Shown here: piece by piece, positions 33,301-45,465 of the stretch | Layout: each line of letters begins with the position of its first letter | Numbering within the stretch: the stretch's first letter is position 1 | NCBI RefSeq assembly: GCF_020379485.1 | Contig: NC_063450.1 | Location: 25,272,137-25,336,136 of the forward strand | Reading direction: 5' to 3' | DNA length: 64,000 nt | DNA from: Brassica napus | Lineage: Eukaryota; Streptophyta; Magnoliopsida; Brassicales; Brassicaceae | Made by a program: the position numbers and the translations under genes | The notes under the pieces: generated by a model | What the model was told of the DNA's origin: nothing | The model's database searches: none | Seen by the model: only the letters and a program-made list of their open reading frames with translations

Positions 33301-35335
33301 TATTTGTTCGTCGGTATATTCCGACGGATATTGGTTCGTCGGTAAATTCCGACGGATGTTGGTTCGTCGGTATATTTCGAGGAACCGTTGTCCGTCGGTA
33401 TATTCCGACGCCCAGAGTTCGTCGGAATATACCAATTTTAAAAACGAATTAATTTTGCATTTTTATATATTTTTTTATATTAAAAATTAATTAATAAATT
33501 AAAAAATCAGAAATTTAAAACTAATAATATTATAGAATTTAAATTCATACAAACCGAAATAGAAAAAAAACATTCAGAAAGTTTAAAATTCATACAAACC
33601 GAAATAGAAAAAAAACATTCAGAAAGTTTTAAAAAGCCGAAAAAAACTAAGATGAACTCGAAGACATCAAACGATCTAGATTCTGCATTATCTCGGTGTT
33701 GAACTTCTTCTGGGATGCCAACTCAGCAAGGATAGTGGCATTCTCCGAACGGATAGTGGCATTCTCAGAAAGGATAGTGGTGTTCTGCTTCTCCAATGCC
33801 TCAATCCGTTCATCTTTGTCATGTAGCTCCTCGAGAATCATGGGATCGGCATACAGAGCTTGCGAAGAAGATGCCGGATACGAAGAAGCACGGCGGGCCA
33901 ACCCAACTAAACGGCCTCCTTTCCTTTTAGGAACCGCCTACAAAAATATTTAAAGTTAGTAAATAGGGACAAGTTAGTAATCGACATTATAAAAAAAAAA
34001 TATTAATAAAAAAATTACCTTTTCAACCATCTCATTTATTTGCAATAGAGACAAGTTGGTTGAAGCTCCCGTAGAATCGCCGTCATCAGAGAGAGGCTGA
34101 GATTGAGATACTATTTCAGCTTCCACCAAATCAACGACACCTTTGATCACGGGGTCCTGAATTTGACCCGTCGTCTTGTTAGTGTGAGCCACCTTAATGA
34201 GTTGGAGACGATCAACGGGATTACCGTCATTTGCTTCGATCTAAAAAAAACCGCCATTATTAGCCAAGGAATATATAAAATATTTATTTTAAAAATATAA
34301 AGATAAATAATAATAAAAAACTTACAAGTTCATCCTCCTTAGTAGACATAGAGCAAGCGCCGAGGTTGTGCACATACATACCTTTCCCGCCACGATCGCT
34401 CTTCCGGTTCTTGGAGTTCCTAGAAGACGTCTCTGCAGTTTCTTCCTTCTCCCAATGAGCTATCAACTGCTCCCACACCGTCCCGTTGATGAACCGTGGC
34501 CTCTTGTTCTTCTGCCAAACTGTCTTCCACGCGTTTATCTGCTTCGTATAAGAGTCCATGGCCTTTTCGTTGAATTTCTTACGGACTGTTTCCGTAAGAT
34601 CGGAGTGCCAGTTGAACTCTTGCTACAAAACAAACATAATTTAATAAGTAAATATATTTAAAAAAATGTAAAAACTTTAAAAAAATGAAGAGTTACTATA
34701 CCGCAAACTGACGAAACCACAACTCTCGTTCGTCGGAAGGGATCACACTCCACTTTGGATATCCAAAACGGAGCATGGAGTACATCATCTGGTTGATGCT
34801 CCGGCTAATGCCATTTTTCGACTTGGTGAACCTTTAAAAAAAATACAAGTTAGCAAGTTAATTAAAGGAAAAAAACATAATGGTACAAATAAAAAAAATA
34901 CTAACCAAGTGCTATGTCCTCGTCGTGGGTTGGGTTGGAGAACCGGGAGATGCTCTCGGTCTGGTTGTTGAACCAATAGTTGAACTGGCATGACCCCCGG
35001 ATCCTGTTGAGCAGCAGCGCGAGGGGCAGCGGGAGCTGGAGCGGGAATATATGCGGGAACCGAGTTTTGTTCATGAGACGATCCCGATGCACGGGAACTG
35101 CTCACCGAACTACATCGAAGACGAGCTGCGGGGCGTAGTTCATCCTCGGCCCTAAAAAAAAAATTAATACATCAAAAATATTTTCAAATCATTTCTATTT
35201 TTAATGTTTTCATTTATATATTTACAAAAGGTTTTATAAATGTTTAAAAAAAAACTATTAAACCTTTTATTATACATAGTTTATTACTAGAACCTTATAA
35301 AAAATAATAAAAAATTTAAATTTTTTTATTATACA

Positions 35336-35379
<44 letters not shown>

Positions 35380-38300
35380 ACACAATTATAAAAAATTTAT
35401 AAATGTAGAAAAAAGTTGTTAAATATTTATAATTTTTTTTTAAAAAATGTTTTATTATACATAGTTTATTAGTGGAAACTTATAAAAAAATTTAAAAAAT
35501 TTTAAAATTTTTATTATACATGATTTATATATATATATATATGTATACAAAATTATAAAAAATTATAAATATAGAAAAATGTTGTTAAATATTTTTAAAA
35601 AATTTTAAAAACGTTTTATTATATATATTTCATTACTGGAAACTTGAAAAACGTTTTTAAAAATAAAAAAACGTTTTAAAAATATTAAAACGTTTTGAAT
35701 TTTAACAAAAAAAAAAATTCCAAAAAAAACTAAAACAACAATCCAAACAACAATTATATATCCTAAACTATCCATTCAATCCTAAAATTTTCAATCAAAC
35801 AACCTAAAATCCGAGATCTAACTTCCAAAACCCTAAACAATTGATATAAAGGAAGGTTTGGGATGATTCTTATATGATTTGGGGTTTGGGGAAGAGATAT
35901 GAGGGTGAGAAGAGGATTCGCCGGTGAAGAGAGGTGGAGAAGGGCCGGAATCGCCGGAGGGATGGAGAAATCGCCGGAGAGAGATCGTTTTGAGAGAGAG
36001 GCGGAAATAACGAAGAAGGAACAAGAAGGGTTATTATATCCGAAGATTTCGACGGACACGGGTTTGTCAGTATTCCGTCGGTATAATTAAAATATACCAA
36101 ATGGCGATTCGCGAAAATTTTCACGCGGTTTGGTTCTCCCGGGCAAATTGGATTTCCGACGGAATGTGTCCGTCAGTATATTCCGACGGAATGTTTCCGT
36201 CAGTATATTCCGGTGGAATTCCGACGACTTAGTGTTTAGGGTGTTGATTACAAGTTTCTAAATGCAAAATCCATATCTTTGATAAGATATATAGTATTTG
36301 CATAAAGATTTAACAATAAAAATGTTTTTATAACACGATTTTACACAACAACATTTTTTGTAATGTAAGATTATATGAATATGATTGTATAAGTATATGA
36401 GTGTTAAGATGAGATGTTATGAAAACAATGATATGCATACATAAATATTTTAATGAGTTGTTATATTTGAACGGTTGCGATCTAATACTATACTAAACAC
36501 TTATTATGTGTTATTTTCATAGTTTTGGCATCTAAATTTATAGATTTTTATGATTGAAATTTTTTAGAAACACATGTCGTCGGTAATTCGTCGGAATATA
36601 CCGACGACATTCCGACGAACTTGTCTAGTTCGTCGGAATGTCGTCGGTATATACCGACGAATTACCGACGACCTTTACAAACTTCAACGAAACCCTTGGT
36701 CGTCGCTATGTCGTCGGTATATTGGGAGGGATTTCCGACGGACCAATAAAAAAAAAAAAAAACTAATCAGAATCTTCTGAATCTTCATTAAACTCCCCAA
36801 CCTCGGCTTCTGGCTCAACCTCATTCTGTCCAAACACAACAGTCATCATTCTAAGTTCCATCCACTCGTCCTCTTGGGTTGATTTGCGTTACAGTAACCC
36901 ATGGATCGTCTCTGTACGTCACCCGAGGGTAACTTATGTAGCACACCTATACATATCAATTATACAAGTATTAGTAAAATATATAACATTAATTAATTAT
37001 ATTGGTAAAAAATTATGAATAGATTGACATACCTGATCAGCTTGCGAACCAAGAATGAAGGGATCATAATATTGAAGTTTCCGCCGCGAATGAACTGATG
37101 TAACACCAAACGCATCAATCTTCACTCCTCTATCTGGGGTGGTGTCATACCAATCACAATAGAATACTACACAACGCAATCCAACCATTCCAGGAAATTG
37201 GATTTCCAATATTTCTTTTATGTTGCCGTAGTAGACATCGTCACCGGAAGAAGATGAAACACCAGCATCATATGTTGTCTTAGAATGACCTTTCCTTGTG
37301 AATGCATATCCTCGCGTACAAAATTTAGGATATGATTTGACCACATAGTTTGGTTCCTGCACAAATTCGCGTATCCAATCATCGAACACAAGACCTCTGG
37401 CCAAACCATCATTCACCTATAAATTAAAAACATATATGATTGAAAAGTTAATTAGTTTATATTAAATTTAAACTAATCATTTGCATAGGGTAATATGATA
37501 TATGACTCACATAACTACGAAGCCACGCAGCAAATCCGTTATCTCTAAGTTGTCGAAGCTCATCTTCTGTTGCATGCCTGTGAGTCATACGCAACTCCGC
37601 CATATATACACTATATACAAAAATATTATCAATATGAAATAAATTTATTGAATATTAATCTAACAATAAATGAATAAATATTTTTACCTCTCATATTGTA
37701 GAACATCTTCACAGTTGGTGAGCAAATATGTTTGCAAATGAGCGTGCTCAGTGTCCGTAAGTCTCCGCTTCGTGAATTTTCCACTAAGTCGTCCTATTTC
37801 CTTGAACATGCTTGGGACAGTAACATGATATGTTGCTCTCTCCCCTCTATCATCATGCCGAGCAGGTCTTCGGTGTTTTGTATGCACTTCTGGTGGAAAA
37901 TAATTTTCAGCAAAGATTGCAGTTTCTTCATTGATCACCTGTGCCACTATAGATCCTTCCACCCTGCTTTGATTTTTGACCATCTTCTTCAGATGATGCA
38001 TATAACGCTCAAAAATATACATCCATCTGTACTGCACAGGACCACCAAGTTCCAATTCTCTTGCGAGATGAATAGCAAGATGTTCCATTACATCAAAGAA
38101 TGATGGAGGAAATATCTTCTCAAGGTTGCACATGCTGACTGGTGCGTTTGTCTTCAAATTATTAATACCCTCTTCAGTCACTACTCTGCTGCATAAGTCG
38201 CGGAAGAAAACACTAATCCCTACATAGATAAAAGACATAATTTTCGTAAGTATTAAGTTTTTATAAGCATAATTGTTAAATATAAAAATAAATTAAATTG

Positions 38301-41300
38301 TAAAAATATAAGATACCTGCAATTGCTTCATGAACATTACGTGGCAATAATGCTGAAAAAGCAAACGGAAGGAGGCGCTGCATAATTACATGACAATCAT
38401 GACTCTTCAAGCCAGTAAACTTTCCTTCGCTTCTATCAACGCAGTTCCCCAAATTTGATGCATATCCGTCAGGAAATTTCACTTTATCTGTAATCCAATC
38501 AAAGAACTCTTCTTTTCTAGCACCATCCAGCCGATAAATGGGAAAAGGGGCCGTACCGTTCTCATCAACGTGAAGTTCAGAACGATCACAGATATCGACT
38601 AAATCCAACCTTGACTTCAAATTATCCTTCGTTTTACCTTGGATGTTAAGGACTGTGTTCATCAGATTGTCGAAGAAGTTCTTCTCAATATGCATGACAT
38701 CTAAATTATGCCGCAATAGATGACTCTCCCAATATGGCAGATCCCAGAAAATACTCTTTTTGTGCCAGTTATGTAGCTCTCCAACCGCACTGACTCGAAT
38801 GTTTTCATGTCCACCTACATCTGGCGTCCTTTCTGCATCAAAATACCTAAACTGCTTCAACAAATCTTTCCCACTAACTTCCTCAGGTGGACCATCAAAC
38901 ACCTGCTTGTTCTTCGTAAACGAAGTCTTACTCCTGCGGTATGGATGATCAGGTGGTAGAAATCGTCTGTGACAGTCAAACCAACACGTTTTCCTTCCGT
39001 TCTTTAGTTGGAAAGCATCTGTGTCATCTTGACAATATGGACATGATAGCCTCCCATGTGTTGTCCATCCAGATAACATACCATATGCTGGAAAGTCACT
39101 TATTGTCCACATAAGTACTGCCCGCATCTGAAAGTTTTCTTTGCACGAAACATCGTATGTCTCAAAACCATGCGCCCATAGTTGTTGCAACTCATATATC
39201 AGTGGTTGAAGAAACACATCTAGTGATCTTTTAGGATGATCTGGCCCGGGGACGAGAATTGAGAGAAACAAAAACTCTCGTCGCATGCACAAGCTCGGCC
39301 GTAAGTTGTACGGTGTCACAATAACTGGCCATAGAGAATACTGTCTTCCATGCTTTCCAAATGGGCTGAAACCATCAGTAGATAATCCAAGATAAACATT
39401 TCTTCTCTCTTCCGCAAATTCTGGATATGTTGACTGGAAATGTTTCCAAGCCTTCGCATCTGAAGGATGTCTAATCTCACCATTTGTGGAATGCTCTGCA
39501 TGCCATCTCATTGCTTTTGCTGTGCGCTCACACTGATACAACCTCTTCAATCTTTCCGTCAAAGGCAAATACCACATTCTTTTGAATGGGATCGGAACTC
39601 TTCCCCTCGTCTCCTGATAACGAGGTTTCCCACAAAATTTGCATACATTCCGTGTCTCATCCGCTCTCCAGTAGATCATGCAGTTGTCAATACATACATC
39701 TATCACTTCATACGGTAGTTGAAGACCGGCAACAAGTTTCTGAACCTCGTAGTATGAACCCGGTGCAAGGTTATCCTCAGGTAGAATACCTTTGACAAAA
39801 TCAGTAATCGCATCCATACATTCTTCAGCCAAATTATAGTCTGTCTTAATACCCATTAATCTAGTTGCAGATGATAAGACTGAATGACCATCTCTACAAT
39901 TTTGATACAAAGGTTGTTTTCCTGCATCCAACATGTCAAAAAATCTCCTAGATTCGGGATTTGGTTCTTCCCCTCTATAATGATCATGTACCATCTGCTC
40001 AGTACCTACACCATAATCTATATCCGTTCTAGATTCTTCTAACCTAATATCAGGCTGAAGTTCACTAACAGGCTGAGGTTCGCTAGTACTACCATATTCA
40101 TAACCAGTTTCCCCATGAAGGTACCAAACTTTATAATTACGTGAAAACCCTTTCATATACAAATGAGTCCAAACATCAAATTCTTTTATAACCTTATTAT
40201 TATTGCAAGTAGAGCAGAGACATCTTAACATACCACTTTTTGCATCCGGTTGCTGTTGAACAAGCCTCATGAATTCTCCAATCCCTTGAACGTATTCTTC
40301 CGTAAGCAAATTGGTGTTCGGATCCAAATGAGGTTTATCCATCCACGAACGATAATAAACTTCTGAAGACATGATTTTCACGGAATTGTTATGACTAAAG
40401 AGAATGAAGAGAGAATGAAGTGTGAATGAGTTGAATGAGGAGGGGTTGTATTTATAGGAAATTGCTTACGGCCCTCCGACGACTTTCCGACGAAATTCCG
40501 ACGGATGTAAAGCAGTCCGTCGGAATTCCGTCGGTATTGTCCAATCTCAAACGGCTATACAACGGTCATATATATTTGTCGGCAACGGTCACATGGTTCG
40601 TCGGAAATTCGTCGGAAAATTCCGACGGAATACCGACGACTGTACTGTTAATCGGAATATCGTCAGAAGTTCGTCGGTATATTCCGACGAATTTCCGACG
40701 ACTACAACGGTTACATTTTTTATCGGAATGTCGTCGAAAAGTCGTCGGAAAATTCCGACGACCCATGTTTCGTCGGAATTCCGTCGGAAATGGCCGACGG
40801 AATTCCGACGACTTCAAATTTTTGGATTTCGTCAGAAATTGATCGGTAATCCGTCACAAACGTCCGACGACATTGATGTCCGTCGGAACCTCCGTCGGAA
40901 TTCGGCGTGTTTTCTTGTAGTGCATGCATGTTAATTATTATGGTCTTAATCAGGACAGCTCTGAAATTTTAGGGATATAAGCAATCTAGTAAAGATGTTA
41001 GATAAAAAATTTAAACAAATTTTGAAACTTATGTTTATTTAAATTAATTCTAAGAATTTAGGGGTCATAGGTCAATTGTTTTATTTGAAAATGCCCAAAG
41101 TCGGTTCTGGTGTTAATCGTTTCTAACTTCAAAACTTTTCTTTGGAGTTTGCATGTAAAACATTGTTCACTTTAATAGCTAATATCAACTTAAACGTTAA
41201 AATGAACTTAACTCGGTCGTCTCTTGTGCCTTTGTCTATATATTTAAATCGTACAGGAAGGAATCGCGGTGGGAAGAACATTCGCAGCGCTAAAGAACTA

Positions 41301-43213
41301 CCACGTAGACGGAAACAAAGAGATGATCGCCATAGGTCTAATGAACGTAGTAGGCTCCGCCACTTCCTGCTACGTCACAACCGGAGCTTTCTCTAGATCA
41401 GCAGTTAACAACAACGCCGGATGTAAAACCGCGGTTTCAAACATCGTCATGTCGGTCACGGTTATGGTTACACTCCTCTTCCTAATGCCACTATTTGAAT
41501 ACACTCCCAACGTGGTCCTCGGTGCCATCATTGTGACTGCGGTCATCGGTCTCATCGACCTTCCCGCAGCTCGTCATATATGGAGGATCGACAAATTTGA
41601 TTTCTTGGTGATGCTATGCGCCTTCTTTGGTGTCATTTTCCTATCCGTACAACAGGGTCTAGCTATTGCGGTGGGACTATCATTGTTCAAGTTATTGATG
41701 CAAGTAACGAGGCCGAAGACGGTTATTATGGGAAATATTCCAGGGACAGATGTATACCGGAATCTTCATCACTACAAAGAAGCACAAAGGATCCCAGGAG
41801 TTCTTGTCTTAAGCATAGAATCTGCTGTCAATTTTGCCAATTCGAACTACCTCACTGAAAGGTTAGTTATATAAACTATGTTTTTCTACATTTAATTGTA
41901 ACGGCTATGTCCCAACCAGTTGAGCTACCATTATGGGTCAAATGAACCACATTTCTTAATAGCTATGTCGTCCTTATTGATAATATTTGTACTAACATTC
42001 TCTTCATCTGGATTGTGTATAGAACATCTCGTTGGATCGAAGAATGCGAAGAAGAGGAAGCTCAGGAGAAACATTCCAGCCTTCAGTTCTTAATTCTTGA
42101 AATGTCAGGTTAGTCTTAATCAAACCGATCTATTTTAACCATATCATCATATAACCATATCATCATATCCGAGCCGTGCTTACAGATTAATGAAAAAAAC
42201 ATTTGCCTAGGGCCCCCAAATTTTGTAAAATTTTAAGGGCCCCTAATTACAATTTTTTTTTACATGGTAGTTAATGTATTCTTTTGGTTAGATTTTTATT
42301 ATTATTTGATTCTAAATTCGACTTCTATTTTTTAAAAAAAACTAATTTTTGATCAATTTTACTATATTTTATGTAAAAATATAAAGATTCTACTTCTAAT
42401 TAACTGTAAATATTTGATCCACATTTTTCATCTTTGTATATGTTATGAGTTAGATTTATTTTATATATTTATAGAATTTGATTAACAAATTATAATATTT
42501 TGAATATATAGTTTATTGTATTTAATTTAAACACTAAGATTTAGCTTTTTAACAGCGACCAACATTTCAATCCAAAATTTGTATTTTTGTTTTTATATTA
42601 CTAATTCCTATTTCTGATCATTATTTTATTTTCTAGTTTATAAAAGTCTGGTGCAGAAAATTTAGAAAATGTTTAGGTAATAAATCAAAATTTTTTAGTG
42701 TTATATATATATATGTTTTTTCAAAAAAAACATTTTATATAATTCGAATTTAAATAGAACTATTTTCAAAAAAAGATATCATGTAATTTTTTTCTAACTT
42801 ACCTCGGACCCCCAAAAACCTTAGCACAGCAATTATTATATCCTAAGATATATAAAAAAAACTTGAGTTTCATAGCTAATTATGATTAATTACTACATAT
42901 GTTAAAGCTGTGAGTGGGGTGGACACAAACGGAGTTTCATTCTTTAAGGAGTTGAAGAAAACAACTGCGAAGAAGAACATTGAGGTAAAGTTGTTCTGCA
43001 GTTTTTCTCACGTAACCAAGAAAATGTAATTAGTTTTTAACTGTAACTGGATTTGTGCAGCTTGTGTTTGTGAACCCATTAAGTGAAGTGATAGAGAAGC
43101 TACAAAGAGCTGACGAAGAAGAAGAGTTCATGAGGCCTGAGTTTCTCTTCTTGACTGTTGCCGAGGCCGTTGCGTCACTCTCTCTTAAAGGCCCATCACT
43201 CAATAACGTTTGA
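30339..43213 (+). CDS. SULTR3;3: Sulfate transporter 3;3 (SULTR3;3), eleven exons
   Basis: Exons: 30339-30587, 30743-30791, 30885-31092, 31865-32036, 32147-32212, 32303-32416, 32503-32619, 41257-41861, 42023-42108, 42908-42984, 43061-43213. All introns are GT-AG, phases match, and the 1,896-bp sequence has no internal stop: 631 aa, the length I recall for Arabidopsis SULTR3;3. The protein starts [18 protein letters not shown]. It has the SLC26/SulP membrane domain (Sulfate_transp) with the signature [19 protein letters not shown] near residues 98-116, then a C-terminal STAS domain (about 500-620; [20 protein letters not shown]). Group-3 members have been placed at the chloroplast envelope and linked to sulfate uptake for cysteine synthesis; this is family knowledge. 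Intron 7 is 8.6 kb because of a CACTA insertion. Intron 3 holds a Stowaway-like MITE and a micro-insertion. Confidence 0.95.
31331..31351 (+). mobile_element. Micro-retroposon in SULTR3;3 intron 3
   Basis: A 21-bp insert, CAGTTTC followed by thirteen A and a C, lies between perfect 12-bp direct repeats TGATATGATCTT at 31319-31330 and 31352-31363. The GTTTC plus poly(A) tail matches the one at 57518. Confidence 0.55.
31599..31836. mobile_element. Stowaway-like MITE in SULTR3;3 intron 3
   Basis: The 238-bp element starts CTCTCTCCATTTCGTTCTAT and ends ATAGAATTGGTGGAG, imperfect inverted ends flanked by TA (31597-31598, 31837-31838). It is in the same size class as the element at 8378. It lies about 30 bp upstream of exon 4. 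Confidence 0.6.
32950..33440. repeat. Left subterminal repeat array of the CACTA element
   Basis: More than a dozen copies of TCCGACG / CGTCGGAA in both orientations. Between 33220 and 33430 they form a tandem array with a period of about 33 bp (TTCGTCGGAATATACCGACG units). In En/Spm elements such subterminal motifs are bound by the TNPA protein, so these are the likely binding sites. Arg-rich frames through the array are artefacts. Confidence 0.8.
33538..33626. repeat. Two-copy tandem repeat, about 45-bp unit
   Basis: Two nearly identical units containing TTCATACAAACCGAAATAG follow one another, just 3' of the stop codon of the TNPA-like gene, probably in its 3' UTR. Confidence 0.7.
33647..35151 (-). 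CDS. TNPA-like / Transposase_24 protein of the CACTA element, 5' exon not found
   Basis: Minus-strand exons 35151-34906, 34831-34702, 34622-34326, 34240-34019 and 33937-33647 join in frame over GT-AG introns, for 394 codons without a stop. The N-terminal part is Ser/Pro/Ala-rich ([20 protein letters not shown]). The core has [39 protein letters not shown] and [15 protein letters not shown], which match my memory of the plant Ptta/En/Spm Transposase_24 family. The C-terminus is a coiled coil ([20 protein letters not shown]). The first exon shown starts inside a codon, so a short 5' exon with the ATG lies further right and was not identified. It likely binds the subterminal arrays and works with the TNP2-like protein. 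Confidence 0.8.
35160..36045. other. AT-rich spacer of the CACTA element
   Basis: Contains a long (TA)n tract (35338-35376) and a diverged tandem duplication of about 190 bp (35230-35410 and 35420-35640, each with TTTTATTATACAT and a TA run). The missing first exon and promoter of the TNPA-like gene are probably between here and 36240. Confidence 0.5.
36046..36750. repeat. Internal TCCGACGG motif arrays between the two CACTA genes
   Basis: Two blocks (about 36046-36235 and 36570-36745) carry the same TTCCGACGG / CGTCGGAAT motifs as the subterminal arrays, separated by about 330 bp of AT-rich DNA. They lie between the end of the TNP2-like gene and the start of the TNPA-like gene. They could mark a separate promoter for the latter, or the footprint of an older nested CACTA end. 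Confidence 0.65.
36851..40372 (-). CDS. TNP2-like CACTA transposase, five exons, apparently intact
   Basis: Minus-strand exons 40372-38317, 38219-37688, 37610-37511, 37416-37033 and 36946-36851 join in phase over GT-AG introns: 3,168 bp, 1,055 aa. The start is the ATG giving [19 protein letters not shown]. Domains in order: transposase-associated domain (about 5-80), Transposase_21 (about 280-570, with [36 protein letters not shown] and [19 protein letters not shown]), DUF4218 (exon 2, [18 protein letters not shown]) and DUF4216 (exon 4, [20 protein letters not shown]). It stops at TAG 36853-36851, just after RGRVDGT, slightly shorter than I would expect. This is the catalytic transposase that cuts at the CACTA ends. 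No frameshift or internal stop was found. Confidence 0.9.
40470..40905. repeat. Right subterminal repeat array of the CACTA element
   Basis: Dense TTCCGACGA / TCGTCGGAA motifs in both orientations lie between the transposase start codon and the right terminus. They would serve both as binding sites for the TNPA-like protein and as the promoter region of the transposase gene. Confidence 0.8.
42165..42840. mobile_element. Candidate transposon in SULTR3;3 intron 9
   Basis: The left part starts AGCCGTGCTTA and continues into GGGCCCCCAAA; the right part has GGACCCCCAAAAACC then TTAGCACAGC. The two ends are weakly inverted (GCCGTGCTTA against GCTGTGCTAA). The interior is AT-rich and non-coding. 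No clear target duplication was found. Confidence 0.3.
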
Positions 43214-44785
43214 CTAGTATTTTTTTGTCGGTCCAATAAATGTTTTTGGCCGATGGTTGAAGTTTTCCTTTTTCATCTTTTTATTCAGTAGTGTAATGTT
43301 ACGTTCCTCTCTCTTTCTCCACTATTGATTTTGGTGAAGAATCTCAAGATGTATGTTTTAGTATGAGCTTTTGCTATTTTGGAGTGTACTTAGCCGGTGG
43401 TGAGTCTGGTGACATTGAGGATTAACCCATCATACTAATCAAAACTCTCTCGTCTCCTGTTAAGTTTCAAAATACATTGCGACTTCTTTTTGAATGAATG
43501 AAATATTGCGACTTTCAACTAAACAATTCCTAGAGAAAGGCTTTAACATTTTATAGTACTATGCGTCAAAAGCTATAATGCAAAGAGGGTGGCCTAAAAG
43601 TTAAAGACATTACCTTGGAAGCGCATAGGACGTCATGATTAACCGCTCGCTTTTATAAAAATAAAAGTACAGGGCATTAAAAAGTCTAGAATTCAATTTT
43701 GATCAACGAAGTTTGGCACATGAGGCCCGCACGCCATTGCTTTAGCATTTTATATTAATAGATCACTCATTAATCACGTGTTTAAATAACCCAGCTTATG
43801 ATTAGCTTGGTAGATACTTATTAAGGCAATACTCATCAATAACACTTTCAAATAGTATAAATTTAAGTTATGCTTATCCAACTTATATATAAATATCTAT
43901 GTTAATAAAGTTGACTAAAAAAACTCCACAATGCGCACTTCAGCGAAAACTATTCCACAATGTGACACGTCGCGTTGTTTCCTCACTCTTTGTTTCTGAA
44001 AAATAGATTGTCTACTTACGAAAGCCTCATGTTGCATTTGATTTATTTGTTTGGACCTATCATTATTCCAGAATCTCGGCCCGCAAGTTTTTTTTTTCGA
44101 TCATGTATGATCGGAACAAATTAGCCAACAAAGACTGTTGGTTTTCATAATGCATTCCTCCTGAATTCAGTCAACCACTATAATGATCTCATTAATATCG
44201 TTATCATCACTATCTCCACTCTTTCGCATTCATTAGCTCACTAACACTGCCATGGAAACGTCTGAAAACTACACCTATAACTATAAATATCATAGTTGGA
44301 TTCACTAAAAATCACAAATCCCATCAAATAATTTCACATTCTCTTTTCTTATCAAAAAAAAAAAAAAAAATTCACGTCCTCTCTCTGCAGTTCAGCTATC
44401 TTCTACTTCTAACTGAATTGAAAAGCTGAATGTTGTCGGTGTGATTGCTCATGTTGGGAAGGCGAACTCATTGGCGTCCACATGCTCTTGGTAGATGAAA
44501 GGTAAACGCAAAGAAAGTGAGATGGATGGTTGATAATTTCACGAGGCTCTCTGGTGATTCGCAGATCATGGACCATGACAAGTATGAAGTATCACATGCA
44601 ATAACATCAACCTCATAAAATCATTTCCACAACACGAATTCCCAGATATCACTATATAACATTCACTCTCAAAATGAGGGCACAACACAAAAAAAAAAAA
44701 TCACTCAGAATTGCTCAAAACATATTTACAATGAGGGTTAAGTTTTGTGCCTCTCAACACACGCTATTTCCATAACAATATTACG
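43214..44785. other. SULTR3;3 3' UTR and intergenic DNA
   Basis: The 3' UTR begins after the stop at 43213; its end cannot be fixed by eye. Beyond it no gene is supported. At 44332-44387 a poly(A) run follows CTTATC between imperfect TTCACATTCTC / TTCACGTCCTC repeats, a possible older micro-insertion. Confidence 0.4.
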
Positions 44786-44789
44786 CAAC

Positions 44790-45465
44790 AAATAAAAATT
44801 TACAATAAAAAAATGTGCAAACAAAAAAATAACAAAACATGTGACACCAATTACGTTTCAACTATGCATGCATATAAATTAAGAACCGGAAACCGAATTG
44901 AATCCAACAAAAAAGACAATCCAAAACTAAACAAAAATTCACAAACAATCGAGCGGTTTATATATTTTTGAAGCTGAAAAATCGAAACCGTATCATAGAT
45001 ACAAATACGAACCTAAAATAGTAATTATGTTTAGTTATAAAATTACCAAAAAATTAAAATATTATTTATAAACCAAGTACCCGAATATATGAAATAAAAA
45101 AACATGTGCCACCACTGAACATGTGCAACAAAATAAATACAAGAAAAAATATGCAAACAAAAAATAACAAAACATGCGCTATCACTATGGTTTCAACTAT
45201 GCCTCAGCATATTAATTAAAAAGAAAAATCCGAATCGAAGCCGACAAAAAAATAAATCTGAAACTGAACAAATTTCACAATAATCGAGTGGTTCATATAT
45301 TTTTGAAACTGAAAAACTAAAACCGTGTTAGAACCGAACAAAGAACCGAATGAATACTTAAAATATAGATTATATTTAGTTTTAAAATTACCAAAAAATA
45401 ATATTACTAAAATATGAAATATCCGAATATTTATTTATCCAAAATATTTAAAATTATTTGAGTTA
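44790..45465. repeat. Two-copy tandem duplication, about 335-bp unit
   Basis: The landmarks GTTTCAACTATGC (44855 and 45190) and TCGAG(C/T)GGTT (44949 and 45284) repeat with the same 335-bp offset. The copies are diverged. Both contain ACCGAA-type motifs found in the hAT-like elements of this window, so the unit may be part of such an element. Confidence 0.65.

Larger units (their letters stand above)
32936..40922 (-). mobile_element. CACTA (En/Spm) transposon, structurally intact, in SULTR3;3 intron 7
   Basis: The 7,987-bp element begins CACTACAAGAAAACA and ends with its exact complement TGTTTTCTTGTAGTG. The 3-bp duplication CAT flanks it (32933-32935, 40923-40925). Dense subterminal arrays of TTCCGACGAA / TCGTCGGAAT-type motifs lie inside both ends (about 32960-33440 and 40470-40905). 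Two minus-strand genes, a TNP2-like transposase and a TNPA/Transposase_24-like gene, have continuous exon joins without premature stops. Perfect ends, a perfect duplication and open genes suggest a young, possibly autonomous copy. Without it the intron would be about 650 bp. The element is antisense to the host gene. Confidence 0.93.

Noticed and set aside
33136..33490. Arg/Thr-rich frames with repeating IYRRT-type units; also considered as a CRISPR-like array
   Set aside because: They read through the subterminal binding-site array of the CACTA element; the repeats lack unique spacers and the DNA is plant.
35763..36124. Minus-strand frame starting [10 protein letters not shown], considered as the missing first exon of the TNPA-like gene
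   Set aside because: I could not place a donor site that joins in phase to the exon starting at 35151, and the sequence has no family resemblance; it may be 5' UTR.
40435..40934. Arg-rich open frames on both strands at the right CACTA end
   Set aside because: Artefacts of the TTCCGACGG motif array.
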